From Pseudoscleropodium purum (taxonomy: Eukaryota; Streptophyta; Bryopsida; Hypnales; Brachytheciaceae): 64,000 bases of DNA. How positions within the stretch are numbered: the first letter of the stretch is position 1; each line of letters begins with the position of its first letter. The notes beneath the pieces are model-generated. The model was not told where the DNA came from, did no database searches, and was given only the letters and a program-made list of their open reading frames with translations. Shown here in pieces: positions 1-13,058 of this stretch. The stretch is taken from the NCBI GenBank assembly GCA_963969395.1, contig OZ017797.1, positions 25,916,001-25,980,000 on the forward strand, read 5' to 3'. A program made the translations under genes and the position numbers.

Positions 1-1694
1 GAATGAAAAATCAAAAACAGATGAAAAATTGCAAAATGGATGAAAAATAGTCGCGGATGAAATTGCTGAAACTCCAGAAACTCCAGAACTTCTTGCTTCA
101 CAACTTCCAATCTTCACAACTTCTCCAAAAATCGTCTGATTTGGGCGCCGTCAATGGCGTTGGCTCTGTCTCCGCGCGCTCTATAACAAAATCTAAACTA
201 CCCACAATTTTTTTTAAATCACTCAATGTCAAATTTGAGAACTATTGCAAGAAACATAGGAGGGTCTTTGTCAAGTGAGTATGTTGCAAATCACAAGAGT
301 AGTCAAGCGGCTCACACTCCACAAAGGGAGAATCAACGAGTGTAAGAAGTATGAGAGAATGCGGAGCCTTCACAAATGACAAACAATCACTTACAAGCAA
401 CGGTAATCACTAATACTCTCTAACTCACTCACAAAGCTTAACTTGACAAAGACGTCAAGTCAAGCACGTGTGCGCCACTATACGCTCACACACATAAAAC
501 CCTAACGGATTAAACTCATCCGTAGGATGAATGAGGTGTGCCAGCCACACGTTCCACACACACGCAGATTAGCAACAACTAACCTACGCTAAAACACTAC
601 GATGTAGAGAGACCCCCGACGTCACATGCCGTGACAAAAAGTATAAATCAAGATGCTTCTTTTTCTTTCAACTATAGACAATTATTACAAATAAGCTTAA
701 AATTAAATAATCTTAACTTTTTAGAAAGTTAACAACGAAGAAATGACACTTTTAAAGTCTCAAACTTTAAAAAAATCTATTTTAAACATTACGAATGAAA
801 GAAGTTAAGGGTAGACAATGAAGATATTTCTCTACTACTATTTCATTTAATTTTTTACAAGTACTTTAAAGATAAGAAAAAGAATGAGAAGTCAACGAGT
901 AATTAAATTTTTTATGTAAATGAAGAATGTATTCTAAAAGAAAATATGTATTGTTAATCCTTATAATTCTTTTTTATAGTTTGTAATTTTCATTTTTTTT
1001 TCACAATTTTGGTTTTTTTTAATGTTTTCTTCAACTTTTATTTCAACTTTTACTTTTTTATTTTACTATTAAACTTTACATTTGTTTTTCCTACATCCCA
1101 CAACCTTTATACACTTCTTACATCTTTTACAATGCTTACCTATTTTTCCATCTTACATATAAGAAATTTTTTATTTAAACTTCTTTACTCTTTCATTCAT
1201 TTGTTTTTATTCGCTTTACACCTCTTGGTCTCTTACATCTTATATTTTACATAAAATTCAACTACTTCTAGCTTCATACACTTCACATCTTTTATATTTT
1301 TTACACCTAAAAAGCTATTGGACTTTAACTCCTCATTTGTCTCTAAAACTTTTAATCAAATACTTTCATCACTGTAACCTACCTTTAAACAACATTTTTC
1401 ATGAAATTTACATAAATTTGACACAAAAGTTATTATTGACTTTTAAAACTATAAATCTTTTAACACTAAAATATTAAAAGATCTCTAATTAACTTAAAAT
1501 ATCCCTTTAAAATGTTCTCAAATGATAAGAAAATACAACTTTGAGTTTTGATGATAAAATTTAGTACTTACAAATATGAAAAAATGATTTATATAAAAAT
1601 GCATAAAAATTAAAATATATTATGAATTACAAGACTTATTAAATTTAAATCATTGAAATGACTTATATCGAAATATGCACAAAAATTAGTGAAC
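1..1694. other. Gene-poor AT-rich stretch
   Basis: No coding region is supported here. The first 650 bases are less AT-rich, with CA-rich stretches and a CACGTG hexamer near 467; they could be a decayed retroelement end, but no paired LTR is visible. From about 650 on the sequence is strongly AT-rich, and its short open frames look like chance. Confidence 0.5.
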
Positions 1695-1702
1695 ACTAGC
1701 AA

Positions 1703-1982
1703 CAAGGTTGACAGGACGGTCGGACGTCCGGGACGTCCGGACGCGGACGCTGTGTTCGCAGCATCCGTCGGGACCGCCCCATCTGCCCAGTTACGGCCAT
1801 CCGATCGACATGTGGACTAATGTGGTCCGCATGATCTAGGCGTCCGCCTCGAGCCGTCCACCCCGCCCCGCCCGTTCACCTTCCGACGACGGGAGGGACG
1901 CTACGTCCACTGGCGTCCGTGAGGATGGACATCCAGGTTGCGGACGCTATTTTGGGGCGAACGTACTGATTTGTCAACCCTG
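1703..1982. mobile_element. GC-rich hAT-type MITE, copy 1
   Basis: This is a 280-bp non-autonomous DNA element. Its ends are imperfect inverted repeats, CAAGGTTGAC at the left and GTCAACCCTG at the right; the left end is slightly mutated relative to copy 2 at 7246-7531. It is flanked by a perfect 8-bp target duplication, ACTAGCAA (1695-1702 and 1983-1990). An 8-bp duplication with CAGGG-type ends is the hAT superfamily signature. The interior is very GC-rich, full of GGACG/CGTCC words that can fold back, and contrasts sharply with the AT-rich flanks. It encodes no transposase, so it would need an enzyme from elsewhere. Confidence 0.88.
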
Positions 1983-1990
1983 ACTAGCAA

Positions 1991-4900
1991 TGCCACTAAT
2001 CATGAAGGAAAAACATGACTACATACTTTAGCTCTCTAATTAGGATGAACATTCACTTTCGAAGATATGAACTTGCATTTCTAAACCCCTCCTTCAACAA
2101 ATCAACCTAAGTCCAAACAAGCAACAAGAACTCAATTAATGATGACCACAAAGATGAAAAAATAAGTTAAAGTTTCAAAGATGAAAATTAAATTTGCAAG
2201 TGAGTGAAAATATGCATACAATGTAACATTTATTTTTAATTTTAGATTGCACCTCTTTAAATTCTCCTATTTTTTTTACCATTAAACGAGTTTTAACAAC
2301 AAAATTTTTATTTTATCTTTTCTAATGCAAAAGTTTCTTTTTTTCTTGGTACAAGATATTTCATTAAAACAAATTATTGCATACATATATAAAATAAAAG
2401 AATTATGAAGTTTTAAAATAAATATAGTTTTTATCTTGCTTATCAATACTTAAGTAAGAAAACAATATAAAAGAATAAAAAAGTTGAAGCCAAATGCTTT
2501 TTTGCATTTCAAATCCTAATGTATAAAAAAAATCATTATAATGAAGTATGACTTTCTTTTACTATAATTAAATTAAAGAATATATTTTAAGATAATATAA
2601 TTTAAAAGTTAATTTTATTTTGCTTTTTTTATCCTTATGAATACAAAAAAGAGATTGAAAAAATAAAACTAATTATTTTATCAAGTTTTTAATTATATTT
2701 CATTCTTTAAAAAATAAGATATAAAAAATATATGAGTGAATATCTATATATTGCTTAGATAGAAGAATTCAAAAGCCAATTGTGTTTTTACAACTTCATC
2801 TAATATGGAAAACCACAAAGAATTATTAAATATCTATTTAATCAATTTATAAATTATTTCAATCAATGATCCTGAAAAAGACATCAAATAAGTATTGTTT
2901 AATTCACTAGGAGTTTTTGAATTTAGTTGTATATAAAATTAGGTTTGCGATCTGATTGTTTCACTAATATAAATAAATATAATGTTAAAAAGCTCATATA
3001 TCTTTACAAATTTCAAAGTGGAATAGAAAAAATATGTAAGAAATATCATCTATTGAATGACATTTTCCATTTAAGAGAAGTACCTAAAGAACATTCACTC
3101 CAAAACAATTATAATGGTTGTCATATAGTACTACAACATTGAATAATTATTTAATCTTAAAATGAAGCAGTTTCCATTGTACAAGACCTTTGAATTTTTT
3201 CAGCAAATGAGGTAAACAAAAAAAAATGAAATCAATTATTTATAGTATTAAAAAACCTTTTGAAAAAGGTACCGTCAAATTTTTGTTAAATTAAATCATA
3301 ATGACGACTATATAAAGTCCTATAGAATTGGAAGAATATTCAACATTAATCAAATTCAAACTTTAACGGATTCCAAGCACGCACATTAGTGTATTTCAAT
3401 TCAAAAAATGAATAACACCTCTATATCTATCTAAATACATGTTCAATTATTAAAAAAACTTTGAACCCTCTTAACATTTGTATACTTGTGTTATGCAAAG
3501 TCGCAAAGATGAAAGATTGCATCTTATAGTGTATTGCAATCTTCTTTGACTGGATAACTATAATATTTTTAAATTAGATAATTAAACTATTAGAAATTAT
3601 GTTTAGCAATTGAAAAAGAATTAGACTCGTATAAACAGTTGTAATGCATATATGACAATTTAAAATAAACAACTTTTACTTAAGTTTAAATTATACATAC
3701 AAAGAAGAGTTGATTATATTTTAATAATCGTAGTTGTAATAAATATTTAGTAAATCTGTTAAAATTAAAAGACTTTGGTTGATTTTTGAAGTTCATATTT
3801 ATTAATTCATGTTTTCTAAGGATAAAGGTAAGTATCCAAAGCCAAGCTTGTATATGGTATAAAACACCTCACTTTCAAAAATTTATTATTAAAAGTAAAA
3901 AATACCTTCACAATATCTTTGAAGACTTGAATCAATAAATTCCACAAAATCTATACCTACGATCGCAAAACTTAAATGGATTTATTCAATGCTAAAAAAT
4001 AAGGTTTTTACTACAATTACATCCTAAATAATTTTTAGTTTGTTATTAAATTAAATTAGCTAATTCTATTGAACAAAGAAGGGAAAAAAATATCAACATT
4101 AAAGATATAATACTAGTATTGATTCAAAAATAGCATGGCATTTTAGTTTTAAGGATTGAAAGTCTTCTTATCCTAAGATAATAATTTGGATTTCTTTAAG
4201 TTAACATTGTTCAAACTTAATAATTGTCATGAATCTATTACATTTGTAGTTGTATACAAAGCATATACATTTATCTTGAACACAATGTGGTCAATGATGT
4301 CATTGTTGAAACATCTGAAAAAAATTGAATGGGTAATAGATTTATTTTTTGTGGGTATTTACATGAGTCTCAAGAATAAATCTATGAAACTTATTTAATT
4401 ACCAATGAAGAATGTCTACATACTTGTTAATTCTGAATCTCAATAGACATACCAAATTCTTTTTATTTAGGCATCTTGCACTGAATCAATGTACGTATAT
4501 TCTTTGCATTTTTCAACATTGAATGTCTTTTTTTTTCTTCTATATTTGCATTTAATTTGTCACCTATAAAAATCCAATTTGAATTACTGTTGTCTGAACA
4601 ATATTTATAAATACAAAGAAAATGATTCATACACTATCTCTTAAATCTCTAGTTTAGTCCTTGAAACTAACTTTGCTTATTGAAGTCACAACACATCGAG
4701 GTGGTGAAAAGAAGCCTTTTTTACTTCCATCAACAAAGTTCATCTCGTTCAAGCCTCCACCACTTACCTTAACTTTGTTTTAGAGGTGAGCCATGCTACT
4801 TGTAAAACTACTATCAATAATATTATCCCTATTTACTACAATTAGTGGCATGTCCATTGCTTACCAATTAAGATCGTATATCTGTTAGATCACAATTACT

Positions 4901-7237
4901 GAAAGTGGATTCAAGGCAGTAAGATTAATCATCTAATTGTCCGTTCTTGTTGCATTGTCAAATACAATTTGCAAATTCTTTAAAACTCACCGTTTCAATG
5001 ATTGTCTTAAGTCATTGGTTTTGATGGATTCAAACAATAACAATTCCAGTACTCCACCTACTCCAATTTAATCTTATTGTCAATAATGAATCTTAGAATC
5101 ATGCAACCCTAATTCCCCTATGACTTTGTCTTCTTCAAAATTCAGATTTTTAAACACAACACTCCCTCCATTTTGTAAATCACCTTTCTTTTGAGCCACA
5201 GGTCTAAATCATAATTTCTTGTAATGAATACCCTTCATTTTTCAAACCATCTTTGGGGCTCTATAGCCATCATTAAACGCGTTTGGCAAGCGCTTGCTAA
5301 TCTCTGTATTCATTTACGTCTAGTTAATGGTCACACTTTTTTATCGTAAGGCTCTTTGTATTATAGCTAGTTCCTTCAATATTTTTTTCTACTATTGTGT
5401 TAGTTTTTTATGTAGATTTACTGCAACTTTTGTTTGCACCAATTGTTTCATTGTTGGAAGAATTGGGCTAGTGCTTGATTTGTAAGAAGATGTTCTAAAA
5501 AGCTAAAATCCCTCTTAGTTTACTTTGATTGTATTCCTCTAGTCACCTCAAGAGCTTTTTAATGCTTCAACAGCACAAATACCGCCAATTTCAATTGGAT
5601 GGATTGCTACTTTAATGATGGTTCCTTCGAGATTACAACAAAGAGAGCAAAAAATCTTCTTATAAACAATCAACAATTTTTTAAGCAGTCTCCTAACAAA
5701 CACTTCAACGTAGCAACCACTAAAACAATTTATCTTAAAACTTGTAAACTTCCTCCTTAGATGTCTAGGTAGCCTACTATGCGGTTGTCATGTTAGTCGA
5801 AATACCATGAGGCAGGGAAACTATTGCCTCAAAAAACTTCAAGTGCAAATAGTGTACCACTACTCGTTTGTCTTTCAAAACCACCAAACACACACAAAAA
5901 TCACAAAAATGATGAATCATTCTTCCCTCTACTCTCCACTCTCCCTCCTTATACCTCTAACAACTTGTACTAATACACCCTCGAATCTCCAAACAAACTA
6001 TATACAAACAAGGTAAAATTACCTTAACTAGAATGTAATTGGATTGCTTGTCATCTTCATCAAATCTGTATAGGAAGTACTCCACACCTTTGACACTATG
6101 GCATCCTATATGCTACTTTAAACCCTACGATGTTGTCTCCTTCTTGTAAATGGAATCTTAAGCTCAATAATCTTCCATTGGCTCTAAGCAGTGAATTTTT
6201 AGACACTAGGACTAACCACCAAGTCCCAAATTTGAAACTAACACAATTTGATGGCTTTGTAGATGCATGAGCTTTGATGTTGGAGGTGCAATTTCATGTT
6301 CTATGTCCTCTCAAATTCCCTCATCTAAATCCTTAAATTATTCCAGAGATTTATTTGCATCCTATTTAACTACAAGGTTTTTCCCAATTTTGGGTGGATA
6401 AAATCCTTCTACTTGGGCAGTTTAGGATTAAGCCACAAAAGACAAGGTATATTTTAGAAGAAAAAATTGTCTAAAAAAATTACACTTTCTATAATAATAA
6501 GAAAATTATGATGTTTTTAAAATAAAATACAAAATAAGTCAATTGTACAAAATTGTGTTAAATTGTAATGCTATAGAAATGAGTGGAAAATTTTGGACTT
6601 TAACTTTAACCACTTGGATTGCAAAATTGTAGTGTATAAAGTATGATGAAATAATTTTATTTTGAAACTTGCTCATCAAGGTCAACATGAAATAATTTAA
6701 TTAATTTCTCTTGGAGTGAGATTTTTCCACTACAAACACCTAGTTTGGTTTTTTTTAATGTTCGCATCTTGTGTCATATTAGAAGAATAACTACAAAATT
6801 TTGTAGTAAATTATATAAGTTAAAAGGAGGGGATTTGAATATGCTACACAAAGATATAGGGTTTTGTCTAAAAAACTTTAGGTAGTATAAAATTTTCATC
6901 TAAACATTTGATCAGAAAAAAAATTCTCACATATAGGGATGTAACTAGGTATAGTTTCTATGAGGATTTTGAAAATTTTGAAATTTTTTTATTTGATAGG
7001 TAAATTCAAATTTTTTTTTTGGTAATATAATAAAATCTTTATTAATAAAAGTTTCATAATTCTTAAATTAGAGTGATACCATAGTCTTTTTGCATACAAC
7101 ATACTCCCTAAAAGAAGTTGAAGCTACAATAGAGAGTCTATTAATCACACTTTGAAGTATCCTTCTAAATACTCATTTTGGAATTGAAAGGTTGTTGCAT
7201 ACCTCAAAAATTACTCAACTCGTATTTCTTAACCCCT
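1991..7237. other. AT-rich gene desert
   Basis: About 5.2 kb of AT-rich DNA with many homopolymer runs. Open frames are short and have no recognisable domains. The 4.7-6.4 kb part is slightly less AT-rich and may be an old decayed element, but I found no protein similarity or terminal repeats to support this. Confidence 0.5.
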
Positions 7238-7245
7238 AAGGGACC

Positions 7246-7531
7246 CAGGGTTGACAGGACGTCCGGGATGTCCAGACGCGGACGCTGTGTCCGCAGCGTC
7301 CGTTGACATTCGCGTCCTAGCGGACGCAGCGTCTGCCTGTCCCCCGTCCGCCTGTCCGCCCATCCGTCTGCCCGATTACGGCCGTCCGATCGACGCGCAG
7401 ACTGATCTGGTCCGCACGATCTGGGCGTCCGCCTCGGGCGGTCGGGACGCTGCGTCCGCTAGCGTCCGTGCGTCCGGACATCCGGAAAACGAACGCTATT
7501 TTAGGGCGGACGTTGAAATTCGTCAACCCTG
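7246..7531. mobile_element. GC-rich hAT-type MITE, copy 2
   Basis: This 286-bp element has perfect 10-bp terminal inverted repeats, CAGGGTTGAC and GTCAACCCTG. The 8-bp target duplication AAGGGACC is intact (7238-7245 and 7532-7539). The interior matches copy 1 along its length: a GGACGCTGTG stretch near the left end, an ATTACGGCC/TTACGGCC stretch in the middle, and an ACGCTATTTT stretch near the right end. It is rich in CpG and self-complementary GGACG/CGTCC words. The open frames crossing it on both strands result from GC-rich composition and are not genes. The intact ends and duplication suggest a more recent insertion than copy 1. Confidence 0.92.
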
Positions 7532-7569
7532 AAGGGACCAAAGTGTGTTTTTTAGGCAACATAATTTTT

Positions 7570-8060
7570 TTGAACAGGCACATGTGAGCAGAGATTTCCA
7601 TATTTTTGGCCCAAGTTTTTAAAGAAGGTGTAAACAAGGAATATCTTTCATGTGCACAAATTTTAGGGCATTTGAAAATATGAGTCAAAAGTTATGGCCT
7701 TATATATAGTTTGTTTCTCAACTTGGGCAGTCCGGGCAAATCTAAAAAAATTACTTTTTTCTAAAATAAAAATTTGAAATTAATTTTTTAGATTTATATA
7801 TATATAGAAAGCTATGAATCATTCCATTTTGATTAATGAGTCAAAAGTTATGAGGTGTTTTAGTTTGTGGGCAATTATGGATTCTCTATTTCAAAATAAA
7901 CTTTGAAGTTCTTTATTGGGCTCAATTTTCAATATTTTTGAAAAAAAATAAAAATATTAGGTGAAGATTGTTTATTACAACATTAAAATCACTAGGATTG
8001 AAATTTTTCAATTCCATAACAAAATTACTAACAATTTAGTATTTTGATTCATTCTCTACT
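7570..8060 (+). repeat. Dispersed repeat, partner of 11040-11470
   Basis: The reverse complement of 11040-11470 aligns with this stretch over most of its length. Shared blocks include CATTTTGATTAATGAG, AACTCAATTTTCAATATT-like text and TTTTTCAATTCCATAAC. The two form a diverged inverted pair about 3 kb apart. The limits are approximate and no terminal repeats were found. Confidence 0.65.
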
Positions 8061-11039
8061 TCTTTCTACTTACTATTTTTTTCTTATATGTTGTATGATT
8101 CCAAATGATCTGAAATTTTTCTAGCATATAGCCAACTTGCTTTGAAGAATGAATCCAAAGAGTTGCAATCATTTTGGACATTTTCTCATATAAATGTGAC
8201 CTTGTAAAGTGCAGCTGCCCAGTTTTTTGTAGGGCCAAAAAAAGGCTTTTTGTCAATTGAAACGCTAATATCTTGCAATCTACATGGTGGAAATTTCTGA
8301 AATTTTTTCCACATCTTCTCAAATTATCATAATACAAGATCCTATAGTTGGATGTGTTCAAAAATGTTTAAAATTTTTTTGAGGTACTTGTCCTAAAAAC
8401 TGTAGTTTTGGAGAGTTTTTGGTGAAAACATAGTCAAGGAACTTTAGGGGTTAAAAGGCAAGTAAAGGCAAGGCAATTATATTTCTTAAATCAACTTATT
8501 TTGGTAGCATTCCTATCCTAACAAGTTTAGCATTTTTATTTGATAAACTCCAACATGAAGCTCTCTTTTCTTAAGAAGATCTTTAGAGTGGGAGAAATTT
8601 TAGCACATCCTAGTTTATTGATCAAATCATATACATTATCACTATAAAAAATCTAAAACTCTAAAAAAAAACCCAATAGGATATTCTACCTTTTTTAGAT
8701 TGGATGATGTAGTTATCTAAGAACTTATATTTTTAGAGATCGTAAAAATACACTAAATCAATTATGAGTTTTCAATGATTTTGATTTAAAATTACAATGA
8801 ACTTCAATGTCAATCTGTAATGCAAGTCAAATGTACCACATGCATTTTGAAAAATACTTCTTGTGTCCTTTAGTACTAGTCTTTCTTTGCAATAATAGAA
8901 GTATCAAGGATTTGTTGCTACTAAAAGGCTCAACAATGAATGTGCAATGTGTTGTCTCGAGTGCAAAACAAGTATACAAGGCTATGAATTCCTAAAGGAC
9001 CAAATGATTGTTGAATATACATAGGTGATCTTGAATAGATGTGTATGAAGTCATTTTTAATGGTTGTTCTTCAAATTTTGATACTAGGTAAAAAAAATGT
9101 ATGTTCTTAGTGGGGATATGGTTTTTTTAATGGAGTGCCCGTATTACAAATAAATTAAACCCTATAAGGGACTACTTTATAGTATTTAGGAATTGATAGG
9201 AAAGATATTTATTTATTCATTCATTGGGGTAACTATCGCAACATTAAAAAGTTGCGTCACATAAATGAATGTCCAAAATTTTGGCTTGCAGATGTGAACT
9301 ATTATTGTAGTTAGACATTTGTCATGGCTCCCCTCAACATATTTTGAATTACAAGTTCAATTTGGCTCTTTTTGCCGGCTTGAATTGTGCCTTTTTCCTC
9401 GGGCGTGAAGCATGGCTCCTTCCCCACTTGTTAGTTAAAGCTCCGTTGCTTCAAAGATACATTGATCAAAGCTAACCGAACCTTAGGTCCCAAAATACAT
9501 ACAGTGGTGGTGATTTTTTTGGAAGCTCCAATTGGTGCTGGATACGAGTCACAAAACCTAATATTATGTGGTAGTGCATTTGTCGAAATCAAATTGCAAA
9601 TACTCGAGCTTATTGCCATGTTTCTTGCCGTCCTCTCATTAGTGGAAGGGGATGTTAGAAGGCGATTTCTCTACCTCAAGTGTTTCGTGAGAATTGAAAG
9701 CACTCGACATACAATTGATTACATATTTGCTTACTTTTTCTTAGCACACTAGGTGAAACTATGAAACTGTACTTCCTCCAAACCCTAATTTGAAGCTTTA
9801 GAATTGACTCTTACAATGGATTATTAGATGTACTTTGATTACTTTTTTAATATGTTTTTCTTTGATTTCTATACTTGAAATTCAATTTATTTGTTGTAGT
9901 AGTGGACAAATTGCAACACCAAGCTTAGTTCTTCCTTCTGAGTGACTAGCAAACCCGACCTATGGAGCAACCGCAAGAACAATACATATTGTACAAAACA
10001 GATCCAATCAAGGTAAAATTGATTTCCAATTTCTAAGAAAGAATGCAGGTGTGGCAAGGAGCCCTGGAGTAGCCAATACAATAAATGAGAAGAAAACAAT
10101 TGTAGTTAGGGGAATTCTATACACTAACAAGTAGAAGACAAAGTGATGAATAATATCAACCTTGCAATAGAAAAGTTGGAGAAGAGGAACAATGAACAAG
10201 ATTGAAGCTTCATCCCTCATCACCTTCAAACAACAAATGAGAGTTGCTAAGAAATTAGGAATTCATCTTCCATGGCTATCCCAAAAAAAGGACACCAAAT
10301 TTTATAGAGAGCTGTTGAATTGCAAGAGAGCCACAAAAGACACAAACTAAAAATAGCAAATTGGATCCTGGAAGTTGAAATTACCTATGCCTACGTAGTG
10401 GCACTAATGCCAACATGGACATTGCTTTCCATGATCTTTTTTCTAAATTTTGCACTACAAATAGCAAATAAACTCACGGCCCCTTAGAGGGTTCAATTTC
10501 TTCCTAATGGGTCAAACTAGTTATGTTGCCTTGAACTTTGGAGGCAATTAGAATGCTTTGGGCAGAATTTGCAAGAAACCTCTTATAATTTTGAAATTTG
10601 TTAGGTATGTAATTTATATGATACAAAATGAAAATGTCAAAAAAAATAACCATATGTAATGTAAAAATCTCATTCTAAGAGGATTTAAAGTTTGTTAGTC
10701 TTATCAAATAAGGGTGGAAAAAAACTTCTTCTAACTTCAAACATTGTAATCTTTCACTCCATGAGGTTAAAGTTTTTGAAATTTTTTCTACACATTTCCA
10801 TAGTAGTTATTCTAGTACTAAGTTTACAAATTTGTACAAATGAATTTTAGGAGTAAAATACAATCAAGAAATCAAAGATTTTTTTTTAAAACTTCTAACA
10901 AATTGCAATAGATACAAAATACCCAACATAAATTAAAATAAAATTTATAGAGAAGGAAGACTTTCTATGCAAATATCTTAAAGAAATAAGTTGGAAGTAC
11001 ATATAAAAAATTTCACACTTTTTTCTTCATATTTATGCT
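8061..11039. other. AT-rich stretch without a supported gene
   Basis: The 9.36-10.25 kb part is less AT-rich and holds overlapping short frames on both strands (for example 9462-9752 plus). The plus-strand frame begins with TTG, not ATG, and shows no known domain. This may be a decayed coding fragment of a mobile element, but that cannot be shown. Confidence 0.4.
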
Positions 11040-11470
11040 TCATAAAATAGAAATAGAAAAAAATAGAGAATGATTTAAAACAATAAATTGTCAAGAATTT
11101 AGTTATGGAATTGAAAAATGCCAATCCCAATGATTATAATGTTAGAACATATAGTCTATAATGACTTTTTCTTCATAAATATTGAAAATTGAGTTAAATG
11201 AAACTTAAGATTTCAAAGTTTATTTGAGTGTAGAGATTCCATAATTTCCAACAAACTAAAACTCTTCATAACTTTCATCTCATTAATCAAAATGGGAATG
11301 TTTTGAATCAATTTCAAATTTTTTATTTTTTCGAAAATGGATTTTTTATTTTGCCTACATTGCCTCAATTCTAAAAGAAACTACAAATCATACAATAAGA
11401 TTTTTAAAATGTAGTCAAAAGTTATAAAAATTGTTGCACCTTAAAGCTACTCCTCACCCACATGTGTGAA
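11040..11470 (-). repeat. Dispersed repeat, inverted partner of 7570-8060
   Basis: Read on the minus strand, this follows 7570-8060 block by block with scattered substitutions and small indels. The copy at 7570 lies just outside the right target duplication of the second hAT MITE, so the MITE did not carry it. Confidence 0.65.
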
Positions 11471-13058
11471 TTTTTCAAAGAAAAGAAATTGGAAATTCCA
11501 TTTGTAAATGGATGAACAAAAACACTACATAATATTCAATAGCTATCAATTGGGCTACCTTTCCTCCAACAAAATGATGTAGAATATTTCAGATCATTTC
11601 ATCCTCTAAATGATATAGTATAGAATATTCCACAACCATCAATAGCTACTAGGATTGGTAGCAACCAATATGAGACTTGCCAAAATTATACCTAAATAGC
11701 AATAAAATAAGTTGCAATATTTAATATAAGTACCAAAATAAATTGAAGTGCTTTCAAACAAAAATTTTAAAAATTCAACTTTACATTCATTATGAATACA
11801 AACTCAATAATTATTTATAGAGTCTTCAATAGACAATTTTTGTGATTAGATAAGAAAAGACATGCTCCTTATATACAAATGAGGTGGTAGGAAGTAAAGC
11901 AACACATGTGAGAAATATAAAGTAGAATTAGTAAGAGTTCAACCACTCATAGTTAAGTGAAGAGTAATAATTGTGTTTGAAAGTAAAATTCTAGACCTCA
12001 TTTAGGCATATTAAAAGTTTTTTGAAAAAAATTTGGACTTGAAGAAGTTGGAAAATTCTACTATATTAAAATGATGTCTGAAATTTTACTTTGAAAATGA
12101 TTCCTACATTTTGACAATGAACAATTCAACTCTCATCTACAAATTAAACTATAATTACCCTTTTAGGATTCATGATAAACAATGGATTTCATTATAAAGA
12201 CAACTTCTCCACCCTTTAGTCCCACAAATATCAATTACACTATCCATTTATTTTCCATCAAAAATTTTCTTGAAGGCAAATGGTCACATGACATTGGTAC
12301 ACTCAATAGATTCTTTGGATTTTCAACAAACCATCTTTACATTTATTTATAGATTTCTTTGTCTTACTCCAAAAATTAGCAAGAAAATGAAGCACATCAT
12401 AAATGTTTTGCCACTATTTCAATATTGAAACTTTCTTTAGTTCTCCATGATGTGTAGATGAATTTCATGGATGAGGGTTCAATAGAGAAAAAAACAACCT
12501 CTCTAAAGGCTATTGAATGCCATGTATATTGCCAAAAAATGCTACTTAGGGATAAAGATTGCAAATAGCACTACCATAAGAAATTATGAATTTAAAAAAA
12601 GAAAAAAAGAAAAAAAGAAAAATCATTACACACCCACCAAGCAATCAACCATCAATAGATTTTCAAAATACATTGAACCACTAAAAAGTTTTAGTAATTA
12701 TATTTTGAGAAATAAAATTATGAAAAATTGTAGAATCCTTCCAAACTCTATATTTGTACGTGGGAAAATTTCCCCACTCAAGAAACCTGCACTCCACAAA
12801 TGCATAATTGCTTAAGTGGGTGGAAATGGGTCAACTACCTCAAGTAGAACTACCCCACAAGATTCTTTATTCATGATGATCTTAGGTTTAACGTTGGTCT
12901 TCTAGCTTCTTCGGAACTGCAACCGTAGGACACTCTAGCACTGCGAGAGATGGTCCCAGTTGCTAATATATGGACCAAAGAGTAATATAATTCTACAGTC
13001 TACCTAAAATTACAATGAGCATGATCAGAAACCTGCAGAGAAACGGTAACCACGGAAT
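11471..13058. other. AT-rich stretch downstream of the USP gene
   Basis: No coding potential recognised. Base composition rises in GC from about 12.85 kb, which probably marks the start of the 3' untranslated part of the minus-strand universal stress protein gene. Confidence 0.5.

Noticed and set aside
1009..1254. 81-codon hydrophobic frame
   Set aside because: T-rich low-complexity DNA giving Phe/Leu strings; not evidence for a membrane protein.
7251..7688. Open frames of 93 and 123 codons on opposite strands
   Set aside because: They lie mostly inside the GC-rich MITE, where stop codons are rare; no domain and no conservation of frame with MITE copy 1.
9462..9752. 96-codon plus-strand frame in the desert
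   Set aside because: Starts with TTG, has no known domain, and an overlapping antisense frame exists; too weak to call a gene.
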